Translations under genes and position numbers: made by a program
Part shown: piece by piece, positions 23,676-34,739 of the stretch
How the letters are laid out: each line of letters starts with the position of its first letter
Position numbering within the stretch: the stretch's first letter is position 1
Notes under the pieces: generated by a model
Database searches by the model: none
Told to the model about the DNA's origin: nothing
Seen by the model: only the letters and a program-made list of their open reading frames with translations
Assembly (NCBI GenBank): GCA_949128115.1
Contig: OX421962.1
Span: forward strand, 64,583,787 to 64,647,786
Source: Anaspis maculata
Lineage: Eukaryota; Arthropoda; Insecta; Coleoptera; Scraptiidae
Direction: 5' to 3'
DNA length: 64,000 nt

Positions 23676-26445
23676 ATCGCATTCCGTAAGCTCAAATATG
23701 GAGACAATTTTTTTGAAAGGTCATTTTCCCAAGAAGAGGTGACTTCTCCAGCACACCTTTTTGAACAGCATTTTTTTCAATGATCCTACTGGGTAAGACT
23801 ATCAATTTTCACAGATATGAGAAGCTTGAACTCGTTTCTTGGTAATTTTTATGCAACATGGCTTTAAAACGGACAAGAGAGCCCTAAAACTTTTTTTTCT
23901 GCTGGGGCGTCAAATTTTCGGCATGTTAATTTTGAGGTGGGGAAGCGCAAATAAATTAGATCTAGTTCAGGCGATTAAGTTCCAGCGGAAAATATACCTA
24001 CCTTCTCATATCTACGACTCTGCGTTTTGTTGTACTGCAACAAAACACGGCATTCCGAAGTTTCAAACCCAAATATATTGAAATCGAAGCCTCCAATCAA
24101 AATTTCGCAACTGTAATTTTTTCTTCGAAATTGAACGTAGTATAAAAAAATGTGAACAATCTATAAAATTAAATGGGGGAAAACCAGAGGAAAGCAAAGT
24201 ACATCCTAGTAGCTTTTGTGAGAGACCTGAATGGCTTTCTGTCAAGGAATAAACCCACCAGCGATTGATTCCGCAACGCGTTATTCCACCAATTTAAATC
24301 CATCCTTATTAACCTGACCAGCAACTACGTCTAGCGAGGGCGAGGCCTCAAAATTTGGCGCCGGGAACCAAAAGTTGAATAGTTTTGAAAACGGGCAAAA
24401 TTTTCGGTCGCGACACATAAGTGATACGCAGTTTATTTAGATAAATTATATGGTTCACGCACCCGGCTAGGAAGATATAATTTTCCAGTGTCCCACTTCT
24501 ACAGGATTTCCTTGTTTGGAAAATTGCACGCTATAGCACAGAAATTCAGACGGATTTTCTGCTAATCACTGAATCGATGCCAAGGTTCACGTTTCGATGT
24601 GTCAAGCACGATTTTACTTTCAGACCGAATGAAAATTGAACCAAGAATGCTACATGACGTAAGAGGTGGAAATTCTAGTGCTCGATTTCGTAAAAAAATC
24701 ACGTCGGATCTGATCCTCTCTACCACTAAGTATAGTTTTGATGCACATCGCGAATCATTACATCATGAATGTTATATTTTTTTTTAATGAGCCATGATGT
24801 AGATAAAGTGCAAATTATAGTAGGTATGCATAGTTTATATGTAGAGAAAGTTAACAACACGGCCAACAATAATAATAACTATTGGTAGATATCGGAACAA
24901 ATGAAAAACTCAGTTTATATGTATGGCATACGCAGGCTTTTCCAAGTCAAAAGCTAATACGTTTTTTATCGTTACCTGTATCTTACGAGCAGGAAGTTTG
25001 TTATTTACGCGCCGGTTTATGCATATTCTAGGTCGACACTGGTATAGTATCTACCTAGGTATGATGTGGGTGTAATCCTTGAAAGTTTATTTTTTTCTAT
25101 ATCTTTAATTGCCATAGAAGAAACACCACGACAGTGGAGTGCATACTGGATTAAGACCTTTTTCCAACAATTCCCATAAAGTTACTCTGAAGTTTCTCAA
25201 AAAACTGAAGATATTTCTGGTGATTTGCCCGACTTTCCATAAAAAAAGTGATTTTTTTGTAATGATATGTTGTCATTGCCAGAATCAGTAATGATGTAAA
25301 TTATTGAAAGAGAATAATAAGTTGGGTCCGTATTTTTTTTAATAGAATATAATGGTTCCCTGTATGGATAAGTACCTTGTACCTACACCACACCAGAGGG
25401 TTGGGTTGGGCTCCTCTTAATTTTTTCACAACACAACAAAATTTCTCTTCACATACCTGTTCGACACTCCATATGAATGAATGGTCTGTAATTTAAGACG
25501 AGGCTCGTGCATGCATGCCACAAGATCAAGAAGCAACACTCATCCACATTATACCTATACTGACAATCAACTTACTGAAAACGGAAGTAGGGCGGTCAAA
25601 CCTCCGGGGTGTTCTCTTCTGATTCTATGAGAAAGATTATCATGTCACACTTATACTTACCTCTGGTGCTTCTTTCAGCCAACTCGTTTTCGCGGAGCAT
25701 ACCTAGGTATATATCTGATTCAATCATTCGGATCATTATTATTGCAGCAAGTTTACAGTTATGACATTGTACCTATACAGTCCATTTTCAATTACTAATG
25801 AACAAGAGAGGATCATTTACATCTCAAAAAAGTTTACGAGCCGCAAGAAATACGAAATTGTGTTTACCTATACCTCTGGTGTATTCAAGCAACTGGAAAA
25901 TGATGATGAGGAGTTAATAGCCAATCATGGACTAATAAAAAAACACCGAGATTATGATCATGAGTTCTTAATTGGTGGTAATTTATGGATTTGAAGCATA
26001 TCTTATAAAAATCGGCCGTTTGTTTTATTTTTGTACAAATTTCTTTTCGTATCAACCTTGTAAAGTTGTGGGGGGAGAAATGTTCAGGTTGGCTGAATGT
26101 TTTTAATTGGTAAATCTGTGAAAATCGAAAGTGTAAAATTACGATATGCGCTACTTGGGCTACTGATGTGCCTAGCAAAGCAACAATTGAACATTTAATA
26201 AATGAATAATGCATTAGGTCATGGGTTTAAATTTTGAGAGGAAACGCGCAATGAAAGTAAAGAAGAAACAATAAAATTTTCGCCTTAGTTAACCCGTGAA
26301 TAATATCCATTAAATACTGACACTCGCTGTTTCAATCATGAATCCGAAGAAGATTGTTCTCTCAATCGACTACGTAATGAACACTAACAGTTTCATGTAT
26401 TCTGCCTAATCTTACCCGATTTTATATTTCCTCGATTGTAGCTAT
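23676..26445. other. Intergenic, no gene recognised
   Basis: AT-rich, with only short open frames without recognisable domains. I see no RNA gene and no clear repeat. Confidence 0.45.
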
Positions 26446-27167
26446 TGTTACGAGCGGCTATTCCGTGCATACTGGTGAACACGGGATCTTTCTGGATACT
26501 TCCATCCATTAGATGGCAGTGTAGAAGTGCGGAGCGATCTGGTGCATTTCAGAAGTATACGCGATGGCTTATGGCATTGGGAACCTTCAACGCTCGATCG
26601 AGACACATCTGTCCATTTTGGCGGAGGTGCAGATTCCAGAACACACGGAAAGCACGCGAAAAGTGTGTGTGATTATTCAGGAGTCGTCTAGAAACCGCAT
26701 ATGCCGGGCCACTATGGAAATTGCTGGAAGATGATGGTAAGTTCGGGAACGCGAATCGGAGGCATATATTTAAAAGCACCGTCCAACAGTGCGACAGTCA
26801 GTACTGAATTGGAATGCGAAGTGGTAGCGAGCGAATAAAAGCAAAGTACCTGCGATACATTTCCAAGTGGATGGTTGTTGGCGTGAATTTATTGTAGTAC
26901 ACAGTCATGAACAGTGTGTGTTCTAAAATGATCGTCTCAACAGTAGTTTTCATGACAATTTTGTGTTTCGGTGGGCATGCGCAAGATTTGACAGTTCGGG
27001 TCGGCTAGCACCAGAGGTATAGAGTGGGAAGAGTGATTATAGAGCTGCGAGAGTCTGGCAAGCACGCGAAGGTCGAATTTTTGCCGACCGGCAAGGAACG
27101 TGGGCATGCGCTCTAGACCTGATGAAAACTACTATTATATTCGAACCCGTACGCGAAATACGTAACA
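26446..27167 (+). repeat. LTR (TGTTAC...GTAACA), interrupted by a short insertion
   Basis: Starts TGTTACGAGCGGC and ends GAAATACGTAACA, and matches the reverse complement of the solo LTR at 28549-29069 on both sides of an insert (26941-27133). A TATA-like ATATTTAAAAG at about 26768 precedes CAGTCAGTACTG. Flanking four bases (CTAT, AAAT) do not match, so it may be one end of a lost element or a recombined LTR. Ty3/gypsy-type termini are my inference. Confidence 0.7.
26941..27133. repeat. Small TIR insertion inside the LTR
   Basis: Absent from the related LTR at 28549-29069, where the flanking sequences are contiguous. Ends AGTAGTTTTCAT and ATGAAAACTACT are inverted repeats. GTGGGCATGCGC occurs twice inside in direct orientation. 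Non-autonomous insertion of about 193 bp. Confidence 0.65.
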
Positions 27168-28342
27168 AAATTTTGCTCGAATCTTATGGTAAAAACCATC
27201 TGATGAATACAAAAAATTAATTGGTCCATATTCATTTGAATGCGGAATTTTCCTCGTAGCCCAGGCATTTTGGACAAACACACATACAGCCAGACTTTAA
27301 TCCGATTAATCTTAATCATCTCAGGGGGCTTCTAAATGGATATTTCCGTCTCCATTTCGAGAAATATTTCATTGATGCGTTGACAATTAATATTTTCCTT
27401 CTTTGTTGACTAGTGGGCCGGGGAAGGAAAATCAAAAATTTTTGTTTTGGAATGTGTATGAGCATTGCATATGAAAGGCATTTAGACCAACCAGGGCCCC
27501 TCAAAACTTTGAGGAAATCAAATTTTACAAACTTACCACTATTGCAGAACTTACTCCCTTCTTGCTTATAAAAAAAACTAACACTTTCGTTCTCCAAGAA
27601 CGCGCCTTATTCGCCTACTGTCGTCAACTCCAATACAAAGTGGCAATTTGTCTTTGAAAACTTTCTCATTCTCATGCCTATTCTCAATGATAATAATAAT
27701 AATGAAAATAGTAATAAATTCTTCTTTCCTCTTCAAATTGGGGTACATTGAAAAAAATTATTCGAAATGGAGCAGTTTTTCAGAAAAAAACCAAAGCCGA
27801 ACTTCAAAGCCAGATGAGAGATTCATTTGGCATCTATTCTACCATTCAACCTTGAGTTCTTGAGCTTCAGTGATCCTCCTCATGGCACATCATGCATGTA
27901 TACCTGCGACAGGAATCAAGTTCAAAAGAACGACTTCGCGACTTCGTCTAAGAATTGTATTTGCTGGGATAAGATATTCTAGGGCTACAGTCCAATAATC
28001 TCCAATCGTATCTACCATTTGCCCTCACCATCTTATGCCTAAACATTTTCACGAATCGTAAAAATTGGTGGACGACCAGACTTTTTTTGACGAACAACCA
28101 CGGGTTTAATTTTAGTGAAATTCAACTCGTGAGGAGATAATCATTCAAAACAAATCTATGGCAAATTACTACCAAATACTTTAATCCATTTATGGATAAT
28201 TCATTAAAAAACATGAAAAGAATCCAACTTTGAAGAACTGCATCTCAAATGAATGAGGAATCCCACACGCCAGATTTATAGAGAGAGTGATTTATAGGAA
28301 ACCCGTACGCTGAAATCGCCGAGCATTGTCTCGAGTACCTAC
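27168..28342. other. Intergenic, no gene recognised
   Basis: No supported gene, RNA or repeat. Short open frames only. Confidence 0.45.
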
Positions 28343-28389
28343 CCCAACACTGATGAGACCCAAGTAGGTCGAGACACGTGTCTGTTGGG
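28343..28389 (+). ncRNA. Hammerhead ribozyme motif, type I, copy D (best stems, A14G)
   Basis: Stem I 5' strand CCCAACA (28343-28349) pairs perfectly with TGTTGGG (28383-28389). The core CTGATGA (28350-28356) is intact. Stem II is GACC, loop CAAGTA, GGTC (28357-28370), four perfect pairs. Next comes GAG (28371-28373), where the invariant A14 is replaced by G. Stem III is the self-complementary octamer ACACGTGT (28374-28381), then C17 (28382), the predicted cleavage site. Every helix of a hammerhead is there. Only the A14 substitution speaks against activity. Stem III without a loop implies pairing in a dimeric transcript. Confidence 0.8.
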
Positions 28390-28548
28390 TTTCGATGGTG
28401 GTGCTTGGTCGATCTGGCGTGTAGGATTTTCATGTACCTACAGTATTAGATTTTTAACGCTCCTTATGGTAGGGACTGTCTCGAGATTCTTAGTATAACT
28501 GCAGAGTGGAAGTGAATTATTTTCTAAGCTTGGTTGTTTTCTGCATAT

Positions 28549-29069
28549 TGTTACGGATTTCGCGTACGGGGTCCCATTATAATTAAGACGATCGTTTTAA
28601 AACACACACTGTTTTTTACTGGGTACTACAATAAATACACGCCAACAATCATTTACTTCAGGAATATAGCCGATTACTACTTCGCTTGTTTTGCACTCGA
28701 TCGCTTCCAATTCATAACAGACTGTCGCGCTGAGGACGGCACTTATATGTAAATGCCTCCGATTAGTGTGCCCGAACTTTCCATCACCCTCCAGCAAATT
28801 CCATAGTGACCCGGCATATGGTTTCTAGACGACTCCCGAATAATCACACACCTTTCGCGTGCTTCCCGTGTGTTTTGGTATGTGGCACCTCCGCCAAGAT
28901 GAACAGATGTAGCTTGACCCACTGACTGCTGAAGTCTCCAGTCAGTTGCACGGGAGAAAGCCTACACGCGCGCTCTGGAACACACCAGAACGCTCCGCAC
29001 TTGTACACTGTGACCCAACGGAAAAAGTCTAGAAAGATCGCGTGTTATCCAGAATCGCAGCTCGTAACA
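28549..29069 (-). repeat. Solo LTR, 521 bp, ATAT target duplication
   Basis: Bounded by TGTTACGG on the left and CTCGTAACA on the right, with direct repeats ATAT at 28545-28548 and 29070-29073. It matches 26446-27167 in reverse complement, including GAGTCGTCTAGAAACC and TATTGTAGTACCCAG-like blocks. No internal region follows on either side, so it is a solo LTR left by LTR-LTR recombination. Four-base duplication and TGTTAC...GTAACA ends fit Ty3/gypsy-type elements. Confidence 0.82.
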
Positions 29070-31238
29070 ATATTTTGAAATCACTTGAGCGGATGCGAAC
29101 GATCCTCGAAATCGTAACCTTCCTTGCCTTTTGACTTTGGAAGGAAATGTCTCTGAATCAAGGATTCAACATTTAGGTAAATACCATAAAATCCATGGAA
29201 ATGCATAAGTATCCACAATTTTTGATGAAATAGATCGCGTACCTACTTTTGTAGATTGGTTGCTTTCTGCGTATTGTGAAAACTGCCGTAAACAGCGCGT
29301 GGCTTCAGTAGTCAAATCGTGAACTACTTTGAGGAACTAATACTTTATACGTTGGTGTTGGTACCTGCAAGTTCAAGGTTCAAGTATTTCTTATTTAAGT
29401 GACCCTGGTACATCTCATTCAGTTTAGGTCAAATTGTGGCTTGGTAGGTTTCTGCATAACTAGGTATGCCCAATTTATCCATTACGTGAGCAATGGATTA
29501 TGGGGAATATTTTACAAAAGTGAAATAATCACCTTATCTCACCCAACAAGAACAACCTAACCATAATATTTGCCAGCAGCAGCGGAAATTGCTTATGGCA
29601 AGTTGCGCTACAATGGGCAAGAATTGCAAAAACCATGAACCACCAAGTGCAAGAACAATTGTGTGCAAATTGCATGAAGTTATGCAGGTGGGCGTTACTT
29701 TCGTTGCAATATAATTCATGTTTCCATGTGTAGGTAGTAAAGCCATAATTGGGTTATTTCTACAATATTTTTTCTTCTTTTGTGCTCCTCTGATATGGTT
29801 CTTCGGCTTTCTGCAAATGCCGGCGATGAAAAACGTTCTTGCTTCAAGAAATATATGTTTTGGGATCAAGCCCGTGCTATGGCGCTCACGTGACTTGATA
29901 TCACCTGTGTGTGTATACAATCAGGTATGCGAAGTGAAAGGGTGTATGGTTGTTGTTAAAAAAAGATGATCTTTGCCATCACATAAAAAACCTAATAGCT
30001 GATTAAGCAGAACAGCATTCCTAAGATTTCTGGCACTCCGAATAGTTACAAAGACGCGTGCGCGTTTCCCTTGACCGAGACTTCACTACTACCGTGTTCT
30101 TTTTCTTCTTCTTCTTCTTCTTCTGCTTCTTCTTCTTCCTTCGTCATCATGCAACTTCGGCGAGTAGGTACCTACCAATAAGTGTGTGTGGGTCCGTATC
30201 ACCTATTCGATATTTAAATTACCCGGTTGATATTACACTTTCTATTTCCAACCGGTAGTTTGGTATTTTTTGAATGACCCCTGCGCGCCATTTTTTCATC
30301 TCTTTAGAATGATTTCTTTCAATTCGAGACAACATCGGCTTCAGCAGGCACCAAGGAAAATGCCTTCGGGGCCATGACATACCAGCCGCTTAGAATTATT
30401 CAGTATCTAGCGACGTTTCTTATGGTACCTACCCGTCTTTGGTGAACTATCCATTGCAAAATTTAAAACTCGATGGTGATGCTGTTATTGCCTTATTTAT
30501 TTTTGGCAAGATATGTACCTAATTGTGTGTTTACTTGTGTGACCGAGACGAAGAACTCCAGTACATAATGAAATTGGCGAAGCCTACCTATATGGCACGT
30601 GAAATATTCCCCCGCTGATGTGGTACCTACACCCAGGACCAATTGTTTACTTGTTGGGCTCTTTTGACTTGAACCCAGTCATTACCTCGGTGTCCATTTA
30701 ATTTTAAAATTGAACCTTATAGGGTGAAAACCACGGAACAATAATAAATTAAAGAAGCTGAAACCGCCAAACGTGACTTCTTTCTTGAAGAATGGGGTCA
30801 CTGCTCTGCTCTGCATTATCTTTCTTATTCCTCAGGTCTCGTTAACTTTCGATATTTTTAAATTACCGGCTACTGCAGCTTACCTACATTCAAAACTGGA
30901 ACTGTGTGTCTTTTCCCATTCCGAACAAAAAGCTGGTGAATCGCTGCAGTTTCTATTTTCAGGTTGCAACTCGGTTTTTACATGTGGTTTTACCTTATTT
31001 TATTATCACGTAGGTACCAAGATCGGTGCCTACGCCGATCTACGCCGTAATATTGAAGCGTCGCGTCCGTTCCAAAAATTGCCAGCAAGCTCACCCCCAT
31101 ATTCATCACCGAATTCCATCAAATACCATAATAACAGTCATTGCTGAAGTAATGCTAAAGACACATTCAACAGGAAAAAACATTTTCCAGTTTGTTTTAA
31201 AGAGGCTACAAAAATCGTTACAGACAACGAGAATAATA
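29070..31238. other. Intergenic with one microsatellite, no gene
   Basis: No supported gene. The 128-codon open frame at 29920-29534 on the minus strand shows no domain. Confidence 0.45.
30101..30142 (+). repeat. TTC microsatellite
   Basis: Interrupted run of TTC triplets (about 12), one interruption by TGC. Confidence 0.9.
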
Positions 31239-31370
31239 GTGCTATTCTGTAAAAAATAACATTCCAGAAACGCTCTGTTATGTAAAAATTCGTGTCGGTC
31301 ATTGGCTGTAGCTTAGGTAATAACAACGTAACACAGCCTTTATGGAAGTAATTTTTTAGAGAATCGCACC
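31239..31370. repeat. Foldback MITE, GTGCTATTCTGTAAAAAA family, copy 1
   Basis: Left arm GTGCTATTCTGTAAAAAATA with CATTCCAGAAACGCTCTGTTA pairs with the right arm ending TTTTTTAGAGAATCGCACC. Terminal sequence is shared with the MITE at 37879-38024. Confidence 0.65.
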
Positions 31371-31954
31371 ATAAATAGGCTGGGAAGTTCCAACCCAAAT
31401 GAGACCCCCTCCCAAATTTCCAAAATATGAAAACTAGAACTTTTTCTATATTTTCTGACACTTTTAAAGCATTTCTTTAAACTGTCTTAGACTTTTTTCT
31501 ACGACGAGTTGAGAGCACCCTGTATATTTAGATCAAAATAGTCCTAACGCGAAATGGCGTATAATATAAGTTACTAATTACCTCCCAGGCACTACCAGTC
31601 AAATGCTCGGTAGGCCAAGTTAGGAGACCATACTCCTAAAATGTCGCCGATCATAAAAAAAAATCGCACGTGAGTTGCGTTTTTGTTTCATGAAATAAAC
31701 TGAAATTATACGAGCCCTAACAACTGTACCATATGTCCGGCCATTGAAAATTATATCCCCAATATTGAATGAAACAGTTCTGATCGGAACAAAATCAGAT
31801 CAAAACTTGGACCCCTAACTTCTAATTTCTAGTTGAAGTGGAGTTGGAACCAGACAGTGGCAGTGGTTAGACTCAGAAATACATAATTTGAGAAATTAGA
31901 GAGGTAATCCCACATTCTCAGAACATCGCACCAACTCACTAGCCGGGGCAACAG

Positions 31955-32330
31955 CCGTCGAAATTCAGCAGACACGTGTGTCGCCCTGTTTGGGTCTCAT
32001 CAGTGCTGAGGCATATGAGGCTGAGGCTTGATGGTCCAAGCTCCAAATATCGAGATTATCTATGTCGTACACTCTGAGGGTATTCATAAGTGAGACACCC
32101 ATGTGGTTCCATCTATCAACGGCTTTCCGCAGTGTGTATAATGGAGGTAGGTAGTAATGGCCGTGAAAGCTTTCCGAAAGCCGACTACGGCAGTTGGGTT
32201 AGTCTCACGTTTAGAGACCCAAAGTACACTCTTCCATCATGTGGGAGGATAGTGGTCGGTATAGTCGGCTTATGGAAAGCTTCCGTCGCACAGTGGGCCA
32301 AATCATCATTCTAGCTGGACAAAAGTCAAA
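31955..32330 (+). repeat. Hammerhead-bearing repeat unit, copy with motif C
   Basis: Begins with the minus-strand hammerhead C (31965-32009). It then contains GTACACTCTGAGGGTATTCA, CCATCTATCAACGGCTTTCC, GTGTGTATAATGGAGG and ends near CTGGACAAAAGTC. The CCATCTATCAA block and its distance to the hammerhead match the left arm at 31-599. An internal inverted pair, GAAAGCTTTCCGAAAGCCGA (about 32166) against the complement of TCGGCTTATGGAAAGCTTCC (about 32265), gives it a foldback section. The other blocks recur in the minus-strand copy at 32955-33590. Confidence 0.7.
31965..32009 (-). ncRNA. Hammerhead ribozyme motif, type I, copy C (A14C)
   Basis: On the minus strand: stem I TCAGCA (32009-32004) pairs perfectly with TGCTGA (31970-31965). 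CTGATGA (32003-31997) is intact. Stem II GACC, CAAACA, GGGC (31996-31983) has one mismatch. GAC (31982-31980) replaces GAA. Stem III is ACACGTGT (31979-31972) and C17 is at 31971. The substitution at A14 and the stem II mismatch make cleavage unlikely, but descent from a hammerhead is clear. Confidence 0.75.
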
Positions 32331-32954
32331 AAATGCAAGACACTGGGATTTGATATATATTCTTTTGGTTCTATTCCCAATACCTGTAGTGTATTAAAAA
32401 TCATGATAGACAGGTACTGAAACAAATGCAACGACTTTAACAGATCAGTAAACATTGATATACCATTTATTCAGAAATTGGGTTCATCAAGATTTTGACG
32501 ATCTCAGCTCAAAAACTGTTATACATTTTTGAAAAGTGGCTTCATTTCATGAAATGGACGTCCATAACAGAGGTAATTTGGTCTTATTCATCAGAAGCTC
32601 ATGTATATTTCACACTTTCTGGTCCACATTAACTTTATGACTCACGTTCAGAAAATGTTTGTCAAGCTTTGGAAGCTTGTTATAAAAAACTTCCACGAGT
32701 TTCCAATGATTTTTTTGTTCTACTGAACAGATTGATCCTTCCTGATCATGTGTACAAAGAATTGGCTGCCAGTTACTGCCTAAACTATTTTTTCATGGCC
32801 ATGCGTGTTGAAATCGAAGCACGAGATAATTTCTACAAAACTGATCATAATTAAATGAAACTTCGTGGTATAGTAGCTCATAAAAACTACTTTGAAAAAA
32901 AAGTATAACACTTGAGTAAGCTTCTTCGACAAAATTTTGAAAAAAAAAATTCCG
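32331..32954. other. Intergenic, no gene recognised
   Basis: AT-rich spacer between two inverted copies of the hammerhead-linked repeat. Nothing else seen. Confidence 0.45.
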
Positions 32955-33590
32955 ACGCCAGGATTCGAACCCGCTCTGAATTTGAAAATTGGATCGGAAT
33001 ACTTTTGTCCAGTCAATGTAGCCATTCGTCCCACTGTGCGTCGCCATTACTACCTCCATTATACACATTGCGGGAAACCGTTAATAGATGGCGTCGCACC
33101 GGTGTCTTACTTAGGGAACCTGATAATCACGCGACCGGTCGGCCGGCGTAAGGGTACCGCATTCTGGCTGAGCGTTTGTTTACTAAGTGGCCTCACGGAG
33201 TTAGGGAGTGACAGCTGTCGGCATCACGGAAGGCCATAGGCGTCCCTCCCAGCGGGTTCTAGCTGTCAAGAGCGTGTTTATTTTGAATTTAGGTGTACAA
33301 ATTCGTGTGAGAGGTGGATATGACTTGCCCGATGAGTTTCAAAACACGTCTTTTATGCCGCTATATGCATGAAATTTTCATGTATGTTCGGTTGCGGACA
33401 TCAAGCAACAGCACCGGACCCCGCAAATTTCCTTTTCTCTCCGCTCATGATAAATTTTGACACATAGCTGAATTTTAGCCCCTCCCATCGGCCCTTAGCA
33501 ACGGATGATTGCGTAACCCTTGTACAGCCAAAGCTGTCGATAATCTAGCAACCCTAGTCTTACTTATGAGTACCCTCAGAGTGTACAGTT
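32955..33590 (-). repeat. Second copy of the hammerhead-linked repeat, split by a hAT-type MITE
   Basis: Read on the minus strand, 33590-33557 gives TGTACACTCTGAGGGTACTC and CATAAGTAAGAC. 33111-32985 continues with ACGCCATCTATTAACGG, GTGTGTATAATGGAGG and CTGGACAAAAGT. These are the same blocks in the same order as at 32071-32330. The MITE 33112-33556 lies between them. No hammerhead remains on the upstream side, so this copy is truncated. Near its end (32971-32961, minus) GGTTCGAATCC is a perfect match to the RNA polymerase III B-box consensus, followed within about 12 bases by a run of T. Confidence 0.6.
33112..33556. repeat. hAT-type MITE, 445 bp
   Basis: Perfect 8-bp target duplication GTCTTACT at 33104-33111 and 33557-33564. 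Ends TAGGGAACC and GCAACCCTA are short inverted repeats. The insertion is confirmed by the intact copy of the host repeat at 32071-32110, where the flanks are contiguous. No transposase inside. Confidence 0.85.
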
Positions 33591-34182
33591 TGATTCATTC
33601 TCCACGGATTTTGTGTTTTATTCAGAAACCTTTCATCCGAGACAAGCCCAATTTCCAGGATATGCTGTCATTTACACGTCCTTCCAAAAATTAGGGTCGT
33701 TGCGAATATAGAGTGATTAAAAAAAAATCCCAGATAAATTATGAACAAATATTTTTTCTCGTGTTTTGAAACATTCTATATTCAAAGATGCCTCAATATC
33801 TGTCAAATCATGAATAACGAAGCCAATTTCGAAAATTTTGCCGATCTAGGACGGAAGACTCTCCAACAAAACAAGAATTCGCGGAATGGTTCAATCCCCA
33901 TGGATCGTTCTGCGGAAACCTACGTTGTTTTCGAAAGTCTGTTTTTTTATAGGTCAGTTGAATTTTCAAGATAGGTTTTGCTGATCATATCCTTTCCGAA
34001 AATGAGGCCGTTTCAATCAAATACCAAGTGATTGAAAATTTGAAAAAATGTACCTACGATGAGCTTTGTTTTTTCCGTATTTCAAATCACCCTGTTTTTT
34101 GTAAACTTCTAATTTCCTGGAAAAACGTGATTGATGAAGCATATCCTGAAAAATTGGAAATTTGAAACATATCCTCGAATGC
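33591..34182. other. Intergenic, no gene recognised
   Basis: Nothing supported. A short open frame at 33741-33974 has no recognised domain. Confidence 0.45.
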
Positions 34183-34229
34183 TCCAGCAACGATGAGACT
34201 CAAACAGGTCGAAACACGCGTCTGCTTGA
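34183..34229 (+). ncRNA. Hammerhead ribozyme motif, type I, copy E (first core box mutated)
   Basis: Stem I TCCAGCA (34183-34189) pairs with TGCTTGA (34223-34229) at six of seven positions. The first core box reads ACGATGA instead of CTGATGA (34190-34196). Stem II is GACT, CAAACA, GGTC (34197-34210), four pairs with one G.U. GAA (34211-34213) is intact, followed by stem III ACACGCGT (34214-34221) and C17 (34222). The 3' flank (GGTCCGATGTTCTGAGA) matches the flank of copy C (GGTGCGATGTTCTGAGA), so the two belong to one repeat family. Confidence 0.7.
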
Positions 34230-34389
34230 TTTGGATTATTAGGTAGGTATTGCTGGGTTGGTCCGATGTTCTGAGATAAGATTACTTCCCTAATTTTTAA
34301 CTTAGTCAAGTTATGCTTTAGCTTAAAAGCCTCCGCCCTTTCATAAATCTACCTTTGTACATAATTTGAAGTTCAATCACTAGGGTCGC

Positions 34390-34523
34390 GTTCCACCTAA
34401 CTTTTATGAACGAATTAACTTTACTCTCATAGTAACTAAGCAACTGGCCATGCTACTGGCTGTTGCACATCAAATTAATATGAGTGTGATAAAGTTAATT
34501 CGCTCAGAAAACTTTAGTGGAAC
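34390..34523. repeat. Foldback MITE upstream of the 883-aa gene
   Basis: GTTCCACCTAACTTTTATGA and ACGAATTAACTTTA on the left pair with TAAAGTTAATTCG and AAAACTTTAGTGGAAC on the right. Non-coding, about 134 bp. It lies about 215 bp from the downstream start codon. Confidence 0.7.
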
Positions 34524-34531
34524 TGGCTGTA

Positions 34532-34640
34532 AGGCCCAGTATTTCAGTTGGAGGTAAACTTTAGTTTGGTTGTGGAACTGGAGGAAATGAAACCAGATTT
34601 TACAAAACAAGAGTTCAACTTCAACTGAAATACTGGGCCT
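34532..34640. repeat. Foldback MITE, GGCCCAGTATTTCAGTTG termini
   Basis: Left AGGCCCAGTATTTCAGTTG and right CAACTGAAATACTGGGCCT are perfect inverted repeats, and the arms continue to pair inward. It ends 100 bp before the ATG at 34740. A related inverted pair lies within the hAT-like element near 11168-11320. Confidence 0.75.
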
Positions 34641-34739
34641 CAGGCCAGGGATCAGGACCGAGATTCAATACATATAATAAAATATAATAATAATTGTTGA
34701 ACTAGGATCAAGATATCTGATTTGTCTGGGTTTTTACAG

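Noticed and set aside
24350..24385. TTTGGCGCCGGGAACC resembles a retroelement primer binding site
   Set aside because: No LTR end or gag frame adjoins it.
29534..29920. 128-codon minus-strand open frame
   Set aside because: No recognised motif and low-complexity K run; no supporting signals.
33330..33360. CCGATGAGTTTCAAAACACGTC resembles a shrunken hammerhead
   Set aside because: Stem II is lost, flanks do not pair, and it lies inside the hAT-type MITE.
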